Below, piece after piece: positions 26,917 through 36,828 of a stretch of DNA of 43,479 nt (the first letter of the stretch is position 1; each line of letters starts with the position of its first letter). The translations under genes were made by a program, and so were the position numbers. Below the pieces are notes generated by a model. The model was given only the letters and a program-made list of their open reading frames with translations. It did not search any database and had not been told where the DNA came from. The stretch lies in contig JAFNAV010000058.1 of assembly GCA_017860345.1 (NCBI GenBank), forward strand, positions 1 through 43,479. Reading direction: 5' to 3'. Origin of the DNA: Bacteroidota bacterium (GTDB taxonomy: Bacteria; Bacteroidota; Bacteroidia; Bacteroidales; Paludibacteraceae).

Positions 26917-27864
26917 ATGAGTGTTGTAGAAAAAATTAAATCTGCTCAATCAACTGCTTTTTCTTTTGAATTGCTTCCACCGCTCAAGGGTAACGGAATT
27001 GATGGTGTATACCGAACTATTGATGCCCTTCGGGAGTTTGACCCAAAATACATCAACATCACTACTCATCGCAGCGAATTGGTATTTAAAGAAACGGGCA
27101 ACGGGCTTTTTGAACGTGTGGCCGAACGCCATCGCCCCGGAACTGTGGCTATTGCTGCCGCCATTCAAAATAAGTATAAAATACCCGTAGTACCACATAT
27201 TATTTGTAGTGGATTTACAAAAGAAGAAACCGAATATGCGCTGATTGATCTGCAGTTTTTGGGGATTACCGATTTGCTTCTACTGCGTGGCGATAAAGCT
27301 AAGCACGAAAAACAATTTGCAGCTACGGGACATGCCCATGCCACTGAGCTTCAGGCTCAGGTCAATAAATTCAACACCGGCGAATTTCTCGACGGATCCA
27401 AAATGAAATCTCTGGTCACCCCTTTTTCGTACGGTATGGCCTGCTATCCCGAGAAACACGAGGAAGCTCCCAATATGGAGTCGGAACTTTACTATGCCAA
27501 AATGAAAGTGGATGCAGGTGCTGAATATCTGGTAACTCAGATGTTTTTCGACAATAAAAAATATTATGAGTTTGTAGGCAAATGTAAAGCTGCCGGTATC
27601 AATGTGCCCATCATTCCGGGACTGAAACCTGTTACTTTTATGAACCAACTTACCGTGCTTCCCCAAATATTTAAAACTGACATCCCCGAAGATTTTGCGG
27701 CCGGACTCCGTAAGGCCAAAACCGACGCCGAAGCTACCGAAGTAGGTGTGGAATGGTGTACAATGCAAGCCAGAGATCTGATTGCTAACGGGGTACCAAG
27801 CATACACTTTTATAGCTTGATGGCTACTCAAAGTGTAAAAAGGGTGGCTCAGGCAGTATATTAG
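26917..27864 (+). CDS. metF: 5,10-methylenetetrahydrofolate reductase
   Basis: A flavoprotein reducing 5,10-methylene-THF to 5-methyl-THF, the methyl donor for methionine synthesis. The 315-residue TIM-barrel protein has the family's AFSFELLPPLKG start (catalytic Glu of the FEffPP motif), PKYINITTHRS, VVPHIICSGFTKEE, the FAD-contact region TDLLLLRGDK, ACYPEKHEEAPN, AGAEYLVTQMFFDN and IIPGLKPV. Length matches bacterial MetF without a regulatory domain. It is a single gene, preceded by a plausible -7 box and not linked to a methionine synthase here. Confidence 0.95.
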   Translation: MSVVEKIKSAQSTAFSFELLPPLKGNGIDGVYRTIDALREFDPKYINITTHRSELVFKETGNGLFERVAERHRPGTVAIAAAIQNKYKIPVVPHIICSGFTKEETEYALIDLQFLGITDLLLLRGDKAKHEKQFAATGHAHATELQAQVNKFNTGEFLDGSKMKSLVTPFSYGMACYPEKHEEAPNMESELYYAKMKVDAGAEYLVTQMFFDNKKYYEFVGKCKAAGINVPIIPGLKPVTFMNQLTVLPQIFKTDIPEDFAAGLRKAKTDAEATEVGVEWCTMQARDLIANGVPSIHFYSLMATQSVKRVAQAVY

Positions 27865-28068
27865 TGAGGGCTGAATATTTCCAGATATTTTTGGGGAACA
27901 TCAGTCTGATTTAACAACCCGGCAAGTTGCATAGCCTCAGAAATCCGTTTTTAATCTCAAAAACTATCTTTTTCTCTTAATTATACTTAAAGAACAGACA
28001 TAAACACTCTTTATTTTGTTATTATTGCAGTATAAATAATTCAACCCGCAAAGGGGTTTTCAAGCATT

Positions 28069-28308
28069 ATGAGTTTATTTTTCTTTTTTATCATTTTTGT
28101 TCTGGTACTGGGACTTGTAATTGTATTTTCCATACTGGGATTCATACGCAATATATTCAGTACAATATTTGGTATTGGCAGGCGGCGTACGGCTTATCAA
28201 ACCGGATCCAATCACTCGTCGTACGAAAACGCCTACCAAAAACAAAAAAACAAGGTGTTTGAGAAAAGCGAAGGGGAATATGTTGATTTCGAGGAGGTAA
28301 AAGACTAA
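28069..28308 (+). CDS. Small DUF4834-type membrane protein
   Basis: A 79-residue protein. A very hydrophobic N-terminal helix (residues 3-28) is followed by IRNIFSTIFGIGRRR and a polar tail ending in GEYVDFEEVKD. This layout, including the C-terminal 'GEYVDFEE' phrase, is that of the Bacteroidota family DUF4834, whose function is unknown. The stop codon overlaps the birA stop on the other strand by 4 bp. Real-gene support is the codon-consistent tail and the conserved phrase. Confidence 0.75.
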   Translation: MSLFFFFIIFVLVLGLVIVFSILGFIRNIFSTIFGIGRRRTAYQTGSNHSSYENAYQKQKNKVFEKSEGEYVDFEEVKD

Positions 28309-29018
28309 CCAACAAGATACTCCACCTCCTTAAAATAAAATTCACGCAACTCACCATTCCGCAATTCAAGGTGCATTCTTCCATCGGTAGCAATGTCTGA
28401 TATTCGTGCGTCAAAAACCTCGCCTTCGGCTCTGAATGGATAAAAACCATCGTTGCGATAAAGCACTGACATATACTCCCGGCGTATCTTTTCAAAATCG
28501 GAGGAATGATACAGCACCGACATGTTTTTGCATATATCTTCCAATATCGGCTTGCGGGAATGATGCTTTTTGGTTACCTGACGTAACGACACTGGATTGG
28601 GGGCATTGCTTATAAACGTTTTTTGATTAACATTAAGCCCTACTCCTATCACCATCGATTTAATTTTCCCGTTTTGCAATGAATTTTCTATCAGTATTCC
28701 CGCTATCTTTTTATCACCGTAGTAGATGTCGTTGGGCCATTTAATGGTAAAGCCCGTTGAAAACCGGCTCAACGCTTTCACTATAGCCAAGCTTATCATC
28801 TGCGAAACAATAAACTGCTCAGTAATATCAATGTGCCAGGGAAAAAGCACCATGCTGAAAAGCAGATTCTTCCCGGCCTCAGATTCCCACGAGTTTCCTA
28901 CCTGACCTTTGCCGGCTGTCTGGAAATCGGTACGAACCACAAAACCCTCGGGAAGATTCTCCCTCCTTAAAATTTCGCGTAAAAGAGCATTCGTAGAATG
29001 CGTTTCCTTGATATACAT
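28305..29018 (-). CDS. birA: Biotin--[acetyl-CoA-carboxylase] ligase
   Basis: It activates biotin with ATP and attaches it to the biotin carrier domain of carboxylases. The 237-residue catalytic-only form lacks the N-terminal DNA-binding domain of E. coli BirA, so it should not act as a repressor. Motifs: ETHSTNALL at the start, the biotinyl-AMP loop GKGQVGNSW (36-44), the catalytic KWPNDIYYGDKKIAGIL (Lys93) and VIGVGLNVNQ. A C-terminal SH3-like domain closes the chain. It follows dacB by 16 bp on the same strand, suggesting co-transcription. Its stop overlaps that of the convergent DUF4834 gene. Confidence 0.94.
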   Translation of the reverse strand: MYIKETHSTNALLREILRRENLPEGFVVRTDFQTAGKGQVGNSWESEAGKNLLFSMVLFPWHIDITEQFIVSQMISLAIVKALSRFSTGFTIKWPNDIYYGDKKIAGILIENSLQNGKIKSMVIGVGLNVNQKTFISNAPNPVSLRQVTKKHHSRKPILEDICKNMSVLYHSSDFEKIRREYMSVLYRNDGFYPFRAEGEVFDARISDIATDGRMHLELRNGELREFYFKEVEYLVG

Positions 29019-29034
29019 ATCGGTTTTGTTGGTT

Positions 29035-30444
29035 TTACCTGGCTATGTCAAGCATAAAACTCTCCATCTTTTTTACCACCTCTTTGGATGTACCGTAAGC
29101 ATTATTTACCAATATTGCAAAAACTAAAGTTCCTTTAGGGGCTTCGATATAACCAGTATAGGATTTTACGCTTTCGATAGTACCACTTTTGGCGTGAACT
29201 TTTCCTTGCAATGCTGTTTTTTCAAGAATAGATTTGAGCGTACCACTTACGCCCGACACTGGCAAACTGTTGTAAAAAACACCGGAATAACGACTCTTGT
29301 TTTTCATATAAGTGAGCAGCTCTACAAAAAATCCGGCCGACACAGCATTGACGGGCGACAGGCCTGAGCCATCGTATTGAAAAAGCTGATCAACCGGCAG
29401 GCCTTTAGCTTGCCAGAAAGCACGTATGCTACTGATAGAAGCATCAACGGTTGAAGGTACCACGCTTCGACTCCCAATATATTTAAACAGATATTCGGCG
29501 TAGTGATTATTGCTCTTAACATTAGTTTCGGTAATTATTTCGCTTAGCGGAGGTGAATAATGCGTGTATACAACAAACTTTTTACATTCGGGATTGTACT
29601 GAACTTCGGCCTGTCCGGTCACTGAGCCACCGCTTGCAATAAGCCGTTCACGTAAGTGATTAGCCAACAAGAGAGCCGGATCCGGTATATCGCCCTTCAC
29701 TACAAAGTCGGTTTTGTTGGCCGGTATTTGCCCTGTCACAATACGGTCGTTAGAGAATGGAGCTCCGTAGAAATAGGCATTATCAAAGCTGATATTGGCA
29801 CTTTTTACAAACGACTCTATTTTGTGACCTTTAATTTCAGGATCTATCCTGGTTATCTGAGCTACCGTACCCACCTTACCCGAATTGAAATAAGCCCGAT
29901 AGGTATTATCCATATACGAAATACCATGAATACCGGGAGCGTAATAGTTGCCCATGTCTTCCCATGTCCATTTGGGATTAATTACCTGCTTTTCAAAAAT
30001 ACCCGGATCGGCTATAATCTTTCCGGCAATATTCTTGATGCCCGCTTTATGTAGCGCAACAATCCATTGGTTCAAAAAATCTTTATCACCAATTTTATCC
30101 GAACCCAGCGTTGGATCACCACCACCGCGTATATAAAGATTGCCCCTTAAAGTACTGTCTTTTGCTATTTCGCCATCCACTTCAAGTCTGGTTTCGAAAC
30201 GGAAATCAGGTCCCAGCAACTCCAGCGCAGTGGCTGTGGTTATTACCTTCATGGTAGAGGCGGTAGTTGCCGTATTTTTTGAGCGCAATTCATACAGCGT
30301 TGCCCCGGTTTTCAGGTCTTTTACCAAAAGACTGATATTGGCATTTTGCAACAAAGGATTGTCGGTAAACTTTTTGAGCGCATTCTGCGATACAACCATA
30401 GTGCTAATCGCCAGAACTACCAATGCAAAGCAAGTTCTTTTCAT
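29035..30444 (-). CDS. dacB: D-alanyl-D-alanine carboxypeptidase/endopeptidase (PBP4, DacB family)
   Basis: A class C penicillin-binding protein trimming peptidoglycan cross-links in the periplasm. Signal peptide 1-19; the three active-site motifs of serine PBPs are all present: SxxK as STMK (Ser63, Lys66), SxN as SNN (in VKSNNHYAEYLFKYIG) and KTG-equivalent KSGT (in HAKSGTIESVKSYTGYI). Between the first two lies the large DacB insertion with RGGGDPTLGS. A length of 469 fits the family. TACTTTTG on the minus strand (30475-30468) is a plausible -7 box close upstream. birA follows in the same direction. Confidence 0.94.
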   Translation of the reverse strand: MKRTCFALVVLAISTMVVSQNALKKFTDNPLLQNANISLLVKDLKTGATLYELRSKNTATTASTMKVITTATALELLGPDFRFETRLEVDGEIAKDSTLRGNLYIRGGGDPTLGSDKIGDKDFLNQWIVALHKAGIKNIAGKIIADPGIFEKQVINPKWTWEDMGNYYAPGIHGISYMDNTYRAYFNSGKVGTVAQITRIDPEIKGHKIESFVKSANISFDNAYFYGAPFSNDRIVTGQIPANKTDFVVKGDIPDPALLLANHLRERLIASGGSVTGQAEVQYNPECKKFVVYTHYSPPLSEIITETNVKSNNHYAEYLFKYIGSRSVVPSTVDASISSIRAFWQAKGLPVDQLFQYDGSGLSPVNAVSAGFFVELLTYMKNKSRYSGVFYNSLPVSGVSGTLKSILEKTALQGKVHAKSGTIESVKSYTGYIEAPKGTLVFAILVNNAYGTSKEVVKKMESFMLDIAR

Positions 30445-30521
30445 ATTTCCTGAGAATAATCTTTACACAAAAGTACTTAGATATAATTTAAAAATGAAGC
30501 TGCATCGGGCATTTTTTATCA

Positions 30522-30567
30522 TAAAAACAAAAATAGCAAGCTCTACGTACTGAACGAAGAGCCTGCT
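30522..30567 (-). terminator. Candidate terminator of the methyltransferase gene
   Basis: A 10-bp stem with one G:T pair (30535-30544 with 30558-30567) is followed on the minus strand by a T-rich tail. It lies between the methyltransferase gene and dacB, about 170 bp past the former's stop. Confidence 0.55.
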
Positions 30568-30635
30568 ACCCAATATTGCTAATTATTTCATTGACAGTGA
30601 AACAGCATTGCATTAGAGTTTTATCTGGATTAAAA

Positions 30636-30651
30636 CCCGATAGCAATCGGG
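30636..30651. repeat. CCCGATAGC-type dispersed hairpin
   Basis: CCCGATAGCAATCGGG, an almost perfect palindrome, is a near-copy of the element at 39780 and related to that at 26734. It lies in the spacer between dacB and the methyltransferase gene. Confidence 0.6.
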
Positions 30652-30736
30652 ATTGTAAGCCCAATAAATCTCAAATAAATTTACAACTATGCATTACAAT
30701 GTATTTTATCTATTATAAATAACAACCTCCAATAAC

Positions 30737-31243
30737 TCATTTTCCTAACTTCAACTCCCACTCCAGCATTTGGGTTTTAATTTCAAGTCCCCAATGATAA
30801 CCCCCTAACCCGCCATCGCTCCGAATAACCCTGTGGCAGGGAATGAGGAAAGCAATAGGGTTGGCACCAATGGCAGTACCTACTGCACGAACCGCTTTTG
30901 GGCGTTTTATATCTTCGGCAATTTTGGCATAGGTAGTGGTTTCACCTACAGGAATTTTCTCTAAAGCACTCCATACGGCCTGCTGAAATTCGGTTCCAAT
31001 CGGATTCAGACGCGGAATTTCATGCTTTACGAATATCCCATGCGCCAAGTGCATTGCACGCGTATCGTCCTGTTTAAAATCGGTTTCGGGGAAACGCTGC
31101 TCCATATCGTAAAAAGCCACATCCCTGCTACCCGGAAAAAGTAAGGCGCATATACCATCGCTTGAAAAAACTATGCAGCATTCACCAAACGGACTATCGG
31201 CAAAGCCGAACGAGGGATTAGATTGAGGAGGGAGCTGTCTCAT
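30737..31243 (-). CDS. ogt: Methylated-DNA--protein-cysteine methyltransferase
   Basis: A suicidal repair protein that moves O6-alkyl groups from guanine to its own cysteine. The active-site motif IPCHRVI (acceptor Cys136) is intact, followed by GGLGGYHWGLEIKTQMLEWE. The DNA-binding helix region is seen in GTEFQQAVWSALEKIPVGETTTYAKIA and the arginine-finger region in RPKAVRAVGTAIGANP. At 168 residues it is a stand-alone enzyme without the Ada metal-binding or AraC-type domains. The N-terminus (GECCIVFSSDGICALLF) is the usual RNase-H-like half. It is monocistronic. Confidence 0.93.
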   Translation of the reverse strand: MRQLPPQSNPSFGFADSPFGECCIVFSSDGICALLFPGSRDVAFYDMEQRFPETDFKQDDTRAMHLAHGIFVKHEIPRLNPIGTEFQQAVWSALEKIPVGETTTYAKIAEDIKRPKAVRAVGTAIGANPIAFLIPCHRVIRSDGGLGGYHWGLEIKTQMLEWELKLGK

Positions 31244-31585
31244 GGGCGTGATAAATTTGTTTAGAAAAATAAAACAAAGACCAATTTGGATAAATAAATC
31301 TAAAAATCTTTCGCGGTGGTAAGTTTAACCGAAAAACAGAATTACATTTGCTACAAAATTAATCAATTATTCCATTTATTTGGCAAAATGCTGAAAATAA
31401 AGCACAAACTACCTGCTTTTGAGTTTATATGCAACAGCAATGCAAAGCGTATCAGCATGTAAGAACTACAAAAACGATTATTGATTAAATAACAAGCTGA
31501 AATAAAAAAACACACGGAAAAGCTACTTAAGAAAAATAATGGTATCAAAACAATTATCCATTTTTTAATAATAATGTAGTTTTTT
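31244..31585. other. Intergenic region, divergent promoters expected
   Basis: 342 bp, AT-rich, between the divergent methyltransferase and CBM9-like genes. The only sequence element noted is TACATTTG at 31343-31350, a match to the -7 consensus on the plus strand, about 235 bp before the next ATG. No RNA gene or hairpin of note was seen. Confidence 0.35.
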
Positions 31586-32542
31586 ATGAAAAACAAAATT
31601 TTACTTACATGCTCCGTTGCAGCATGTTTTCTATCCTGCTCTTATGCTCAGGTAAGCGAAGTGAACTGGCAACCCACCCGGCTTCAAATTGACGGCAATC
31701 CCAACGACTGGACCACTAATCTCAGGTTTTATGACTCGGAGGCGGAAATTAAATATGAACTCCGCAACGATGCCGACAACCTGTATTTTGTATTCAAGTC
31801 GGACGAAAAAAACCTTCTGAAGCAAATAGAGCAAGCCGGACTAAAACTGAAACTGACGGTAAGCGGAAAGCCTAAGGTTGCCGCAAGTTTTGAATTGAAA
31901 AAGAAAGAAGGATTTGCCGGAATGCCAACTCCTCCCAACGGTCAGGATTTTGACATGACCAATGGTATGCAAGCTGCCAACCAAATCCAAAACCGGCCCG
32001 TCCGACCTGACGGAAATCAGGCTCAGCAAATGCCTCAACTTACCATGCGCAGAGAGCTTATGCCCAAAGACACCGCCTACACAAAAGGATTTTTATTCAA
32101 CAAAGGCATAGCCGTTTCCGAAGACCTGAACAAAAACGTTATCACATTTGCAAAAAGCAACCGGGAAACGAGCGAGTCGGCTTTTGAAATGATAATTCCG
32201 TTACGGGAATTATTCGGAGATGGATATCTGCTCGAAGATATTGTAAAAAAAAGCATTCAGGTACAACTTACAATCAATGCCTTATCTAAAAGTTCAGGAG
32301 GCGGAAACCAATCCGGAGCTCCCGGCGGTGGTATGGGTGGAGGCATGGGAGGCGGACCAGGCGGTGGCATGGGTGGCGGACCCGATGGCGGTATGGGAGG
32401 AGGACCCGGAGGTGGCATGGGTGGAGGGCCCGGTGGCGACATGGGACAGCGCCCTGACATGAGCGAAAACATGGACAACGCAAGCAATTCAATGGGCAAA
32501 AAAAATATCAAAATAACCATACAACTCACCACACAAGAGTAA
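31586..32542 (+). CDS. Secreted CBM9-like protein with Gly/Met-rich repeat tail
   Basis: The function is not known. The signal peptide ends near SYAQ (about residue 22); a nearby FLSC is a poor lipobox. The N-terminal region carries LQIDGNPNDWTTN and DADNLYFVFKS, the entry pattern of CBM9/DOMON-like beta-sandwich domains that bind sugars or haem. The central part is Met/Pro/Gln/Asn-rich. Residues about 243-287 are a low-complexity repeat of GGGMGGGP-type units (DNA about 32320-32450). A short polar stretch and a final beta strand (KKNIKITIQLTTQE) follow. The Gly/Met repeat may be a flexible linker or could bind soft metals such as copper; neither is shown. A strong terminator closes the gene. 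Confidence 0.75.
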   Translation: MKNKILLTCSVAACFLSCSYAQVSEVNWQPTRLQIDGNPNDWTTNLRFYDSEAEIKYELRNDADNLYFVFKSDEKNLLKQIEQAGLKLKLTVSGKPKVAASFELKKKEGFAGMPTPPNGQDFDMTNGMQAANQIQNRPVRPDGNQAQQMPQLTMRRELMPKDTAYTKGFLFNKGIAVSEDLNKNVITFAKSNRETSESAFEMIIPLRELFGDGYLLEDIVKKSIQVQLTINALSKSSGGGNQSGAPGGGMGGGMGGGPGGGMGGGPDGGMGGGPGGGMGGGPGGDMGQRPDMSENMDNASNSMGKKNIKITIQLTTQE

Positions 32543-32554
32543 TTAGCAAATAAT

Positions 32555-32593
32555 GCGAACCGGCACAATATCATGCGCCGGTTCGCTTTTTTT
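32555..32593 (+). terminator. Terminator of the CBM9-like gene
   Basis: A perfect 10-bp stem (32555-32564 with 32577-32586, arm GCGAACCGGC) is followed by seven T. Confidence 0.92.
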
Positions 32594-32655
32594 ATCATAA
32601 AACACAACTGATAAATTTAACTCAAACAGATACCCGTAGTCTCATTTTTTTATTG

Positions 32656-32663
32656 TATATTTG
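32656..32663 (+). promoter_or_regulatory. Candidate -7 box for gyrB
   Basis: TATATTTG matches TAnnTTTG about 100 bp upstream of the gyrB ATG. A -33 TTTG at ideal spacing is not visible. Confidence 0.45.
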
Positions 32664-32755
32664 TATGTTTTTTGAACAGGTAATAAATTCTTAAAATTAC
32701 TTGCAAGAGCCGGTTCAAGCTATTTTTATAAACATTTGATTTTTTTATATTTTAA

Positions 32756-34720
<1,965 letters not shown>

Positions 34721-34782
34721 AAACAAATAATTGTTTTACAAATCAGGAAGGTGAAACAAACGTTTTTTTTTGACTCTGCTTT

Positions 34783-34816
34783 TTTGCCTTACGGAATTTT
34801 TTTAATTCCGGGCAAA
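34783..34816. repeat. Bulged hairpin between gyrB and the LOG gene
   Basis: TTTGCC (34783-34788) and CGGAATT (34792-34798) pair with AATTCCG (34804-34810) and GGCAAA (34811-34816), with a 3-nt bulge and T-rich loop. No T tract follows on the plus strand, so it is an unusual gyrB 3'-end structure rather than a standard terminator. Confidence 0.5.
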
Positions 34817-34875
34817 GAGCCGGACTCAAACCCTGTAAAGACCTGATTGTATGATTAATTTTATAGCCACATTTC

Positions 34876-35418
34876 ATGAACATAGCCGTATACTGTTCCT
34901 CAAGCAATCAAATAGCCGAAAGCTATAAAGCACCTGCTTATCAACTGGGAGCATGGATAGCTCAGAATGGTCATACGCTTGTGTTTGGGGGTGCCACAGG
35001 TGGTTTGATGACGTCAGTCTCAGAAGGTGCTGCCTGCAACAAGGGCAAAATTACCGGAGTAATTCCGCAGGCTGTGATAGCCATGAGGAGACAAAGCACT
35101 GTTTGCACCGAGCTGATAGTAGTAGACAGCATGAACGAACGTAAAGCCATCATGAAAAATGTGGCCGATGTGTTTGTGATATTACCGGGAAGCTATGGCA
35201 CGCTCGACGAACTGTTCGACGTAATAGCATCGGGCGTGGTAGGCGAGCACAAAAAGCCTGTAATCATTGTGAATCAGGAAGGCTTTTACAACGATTTGAT
35301 ACAACTGTCGTTAAAAATGAAAGATAAAAAGTTTATCCCGGTTGAAAATTATGCGCCTGTATGGGTAAACGATATCGACGAATGTATAGCTGCGTTATCT
35401 AATTTTAGTTCAAAATAA
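34876..35418 (+). CDS. LOG-family protein (TIGR00730; cytokinin riboside 5'-monophosphate phosphoribohydrolase-like)
   Basis: A Rossmann-type nucleotide-binding protein of 180 residues. The family releases the base from nucleoside 5'-monophosphates. Motifs seen: VFGGATGGLM (37-45), SMNERKAIM (85-93, the SMxxRK motif with Arg89 and Lys90) and PGSYGTLDE (104-112, Glu112), the counterpart of PGGxGTxxE with Ser in place of the second Gly. The catalytic Arg and Glu of LOG enzymes are therefore kept. Physiological role in bacteria is often unclear. It lies 14 bp upstream of the GH16-fold gene, so the two may share a transcript, although no functional tie is obvious. Confidence 0.88.
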   Translation: MNIAVYCSSSNQIAESYKAPAYQLGAWIAQNGHTLVFGGATGGLMTSVSEGAACNKGKITGVIPQAVIAMRRQSTVCTELIVVDSMNERKAIMKNVADVFVILPGSYGTLDELFDVIASGVVGEHKKPVIIVNQEGFYNDLIQLSLKMKDKKFIPVENYAPVWVNDIDECIAALSNFSSK

Positions 35419-35432
35419 AAAATCGAAAATAT

Positions 35433-36746
35433 ATGAATCTGTTTTGGAAAAATTTTTTCGGTGGAATAACTTCTACTGCGAAGCTCGAACAGGAAGAAAT
35501 TGAGCTTGTACAGGCCATGCAACGATATGCGGAGGTAGAAAAATCGGTGGAACTGGCCGAATACAAAAAACTCTTCCACGAAGTGAAATCGGCTGAGTTT
35601 ATTAGCAAAAAAAAGACCCTTCAAAACAGAAAATATAAAGATACAGAGGAATACCGTGACATAAAAAAATTTAATAAACTCGAAAATTCTGCCGGTATAA
35701 AACTTTACTTCAGCACCCTGAAATCAGTGGAACTGGATAGGTATATTGCATTCAAAGCATCGCCTGAATTTGAAAACCTGGGCGACAAAAACTTAGTAAA
35801 AGCTTCGGATAAACTCCGCGCCCTCAAGGAATTTGAGCATTCAAAGGCATATAAGAACTATACCCGCTTTCACGATTCGTATATTATAAAAGAATATCAT
35901 GAGTTGAAAAAGCTGATTTCCAATTCGGAATTTAAAAGAAAAAACGAATTCTGGGCCAACCCGCATCGTTGGAAAACCACGCCGGAATACGTCAAGGAGC
36001 AACGCTTCTACGAACTATCGAAAAACCCTGACATCGTTTTCTATACCAACGAAAAACCAGAACGATTTGAGGCTTACAAAGCGTTGAAACCCACTTTTCA
36101 GGAAGAGTTTAGCTGGAATACATTAGACAAGTCCAGATGGGATTTCGGATTTCATTACAAAAGCGCAAAACTCATTGGCAACCATTCGTTTACAAACGAA
36201 AAACAAGCCAACAATTCCGGTAAAAACGTATCCGTCGAAAATGGTATTTTAAAACTAACCACACGTAAAGAAAGCATAAAAGCAGCGGCCTGGGATGTAC
36301 AGAAAGGTTTTGTGGAAAAAGAATTTGAATACACCTCGGATGTTGTACAAACTGCCAACGAATTCCGACAAAAAGGAGGAATATTCAGGGCGAAACTGCG
36401 TTGTACCGGCAATATTCATCACGCATTCTGGCTGGGAGCCGAAGGCAAACTGCCCCACGTGAACATTTTCCACTTCGATGGCAAGCATATAACTGTAGGT
36501 AATGCCGGTAAAAACATTATTGATGGCACTAAAATCAAAGGTATCAACCCCTCGAACTTTTATATATATACTTTCAAATGGACTCAGAAGGAGCTTGTGT
36601 GGCTGCTGAACGATGTGGAAATATACCGTACGGCAAGCAATATCCCTGCTGAAGAAATGTATTTGGTTTTTAATTCTTTCATTCCTGAAAAGGCTAAAGC
36701 CTCGGTCGGATACTTAGAGGTAGACTGGGTTAGGGTGTATAAATAA
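35433..36746 (+). CDS. Helical-repeat protein with degenerate GH16-fold domain, apparently cytosolic
   Basis: No signal peptide. Residues about 20-215 are charged and helical, with a recurring pattern of EY-x3-L/F and S-x-E/F (EYKKLFHEVKSAEF, EYRDIKKFNKL, YIAFKASPEFENL, EYHELKKLISNSEF, EYVKEQRFYELSKNP), suggesting short helical repeats. Residues about 222-437 match the GH16 jelly-roll: FQEEFSWNTLDKSRWDF, NGILKLTTRKE, GIFRAKLR, HAFWLGAEGKLP and a C-terminal VDWVRVYK. The GH16 catalytic ExDxxE site falls at HVNIFH (342-347), so Glu, Asp and Glu are His342, Asn344 and His347. It is probably a non-catalytic sugar-binding protein acting inside the cell, perhaps with the neighbouring glycan-synthesis enzymes. 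Confidence 0.75.
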   Translation: MNLFWKNFFGGITSTAKLEQEEIELVQAMQRYAEVEKSVELAEYKKLFHEVKSAEFISKKKTLQNRKYKDTEEYRDIKKFNKLENSAGIKLYFSTLKSVELDRYIAFKASPEFENLGDKNLVKASDKLRALKEFEHSKAYKNYTRFHDSYIIKEYHELKKLISNSEFKRKNEFWANPHRWKTTPEYVKEQRFYELSKNPDIVFYTNEKPERFEAYKALKPTFQEEFSWNTLDKSRWDFGFHYKSAKLIGNHSFTNEKQANNSGKNVSVENGILKLTTRKESIKAAAWDVQKGFVEKEFEYTSDVVQTANEFRQKGGIFRAKLRCTGNIHHAFWLGAEGKLPHVNIFHFDGKHITVGNAGKNIIDGTKIKGINPSNFYIYTFKWTQKELVWLLNDVEIYRTASNIPAEEMYLVFNSFIPEKAKASVGYLEVDWVRVYK

Positions 36747-36828
36747 CTCACAAAAACCAAACCTCATCGTTATGGGGAGGATGCATTATCCCCTGTATAA
36801 AACATCAAACACACACATTTTTTTTGTA

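Noticed and set aside
31363..31596. 77-codon hydrophobic minus-strand frame
   Set aside because: It overlaps the start of the CBM9-like gene, and its Phe/Ile-rich translation is what AT-rich spacer DNA gives by chance.
32257..32607. Minus-strand Pro-rich frame opposite the Gly/Met repeat
   Set aside because: It is the mirror of the GGGMGGGP repeat; the plus-strand frame has the signal peptide, domain and terminator.
36772..36828. Longer start of the first Stealth protein
   Set aside because: The extra 19 residues do not resemble a membrane anchor or family N-terminus; the family normally begins right before conserved region 1, at ATG 36829.
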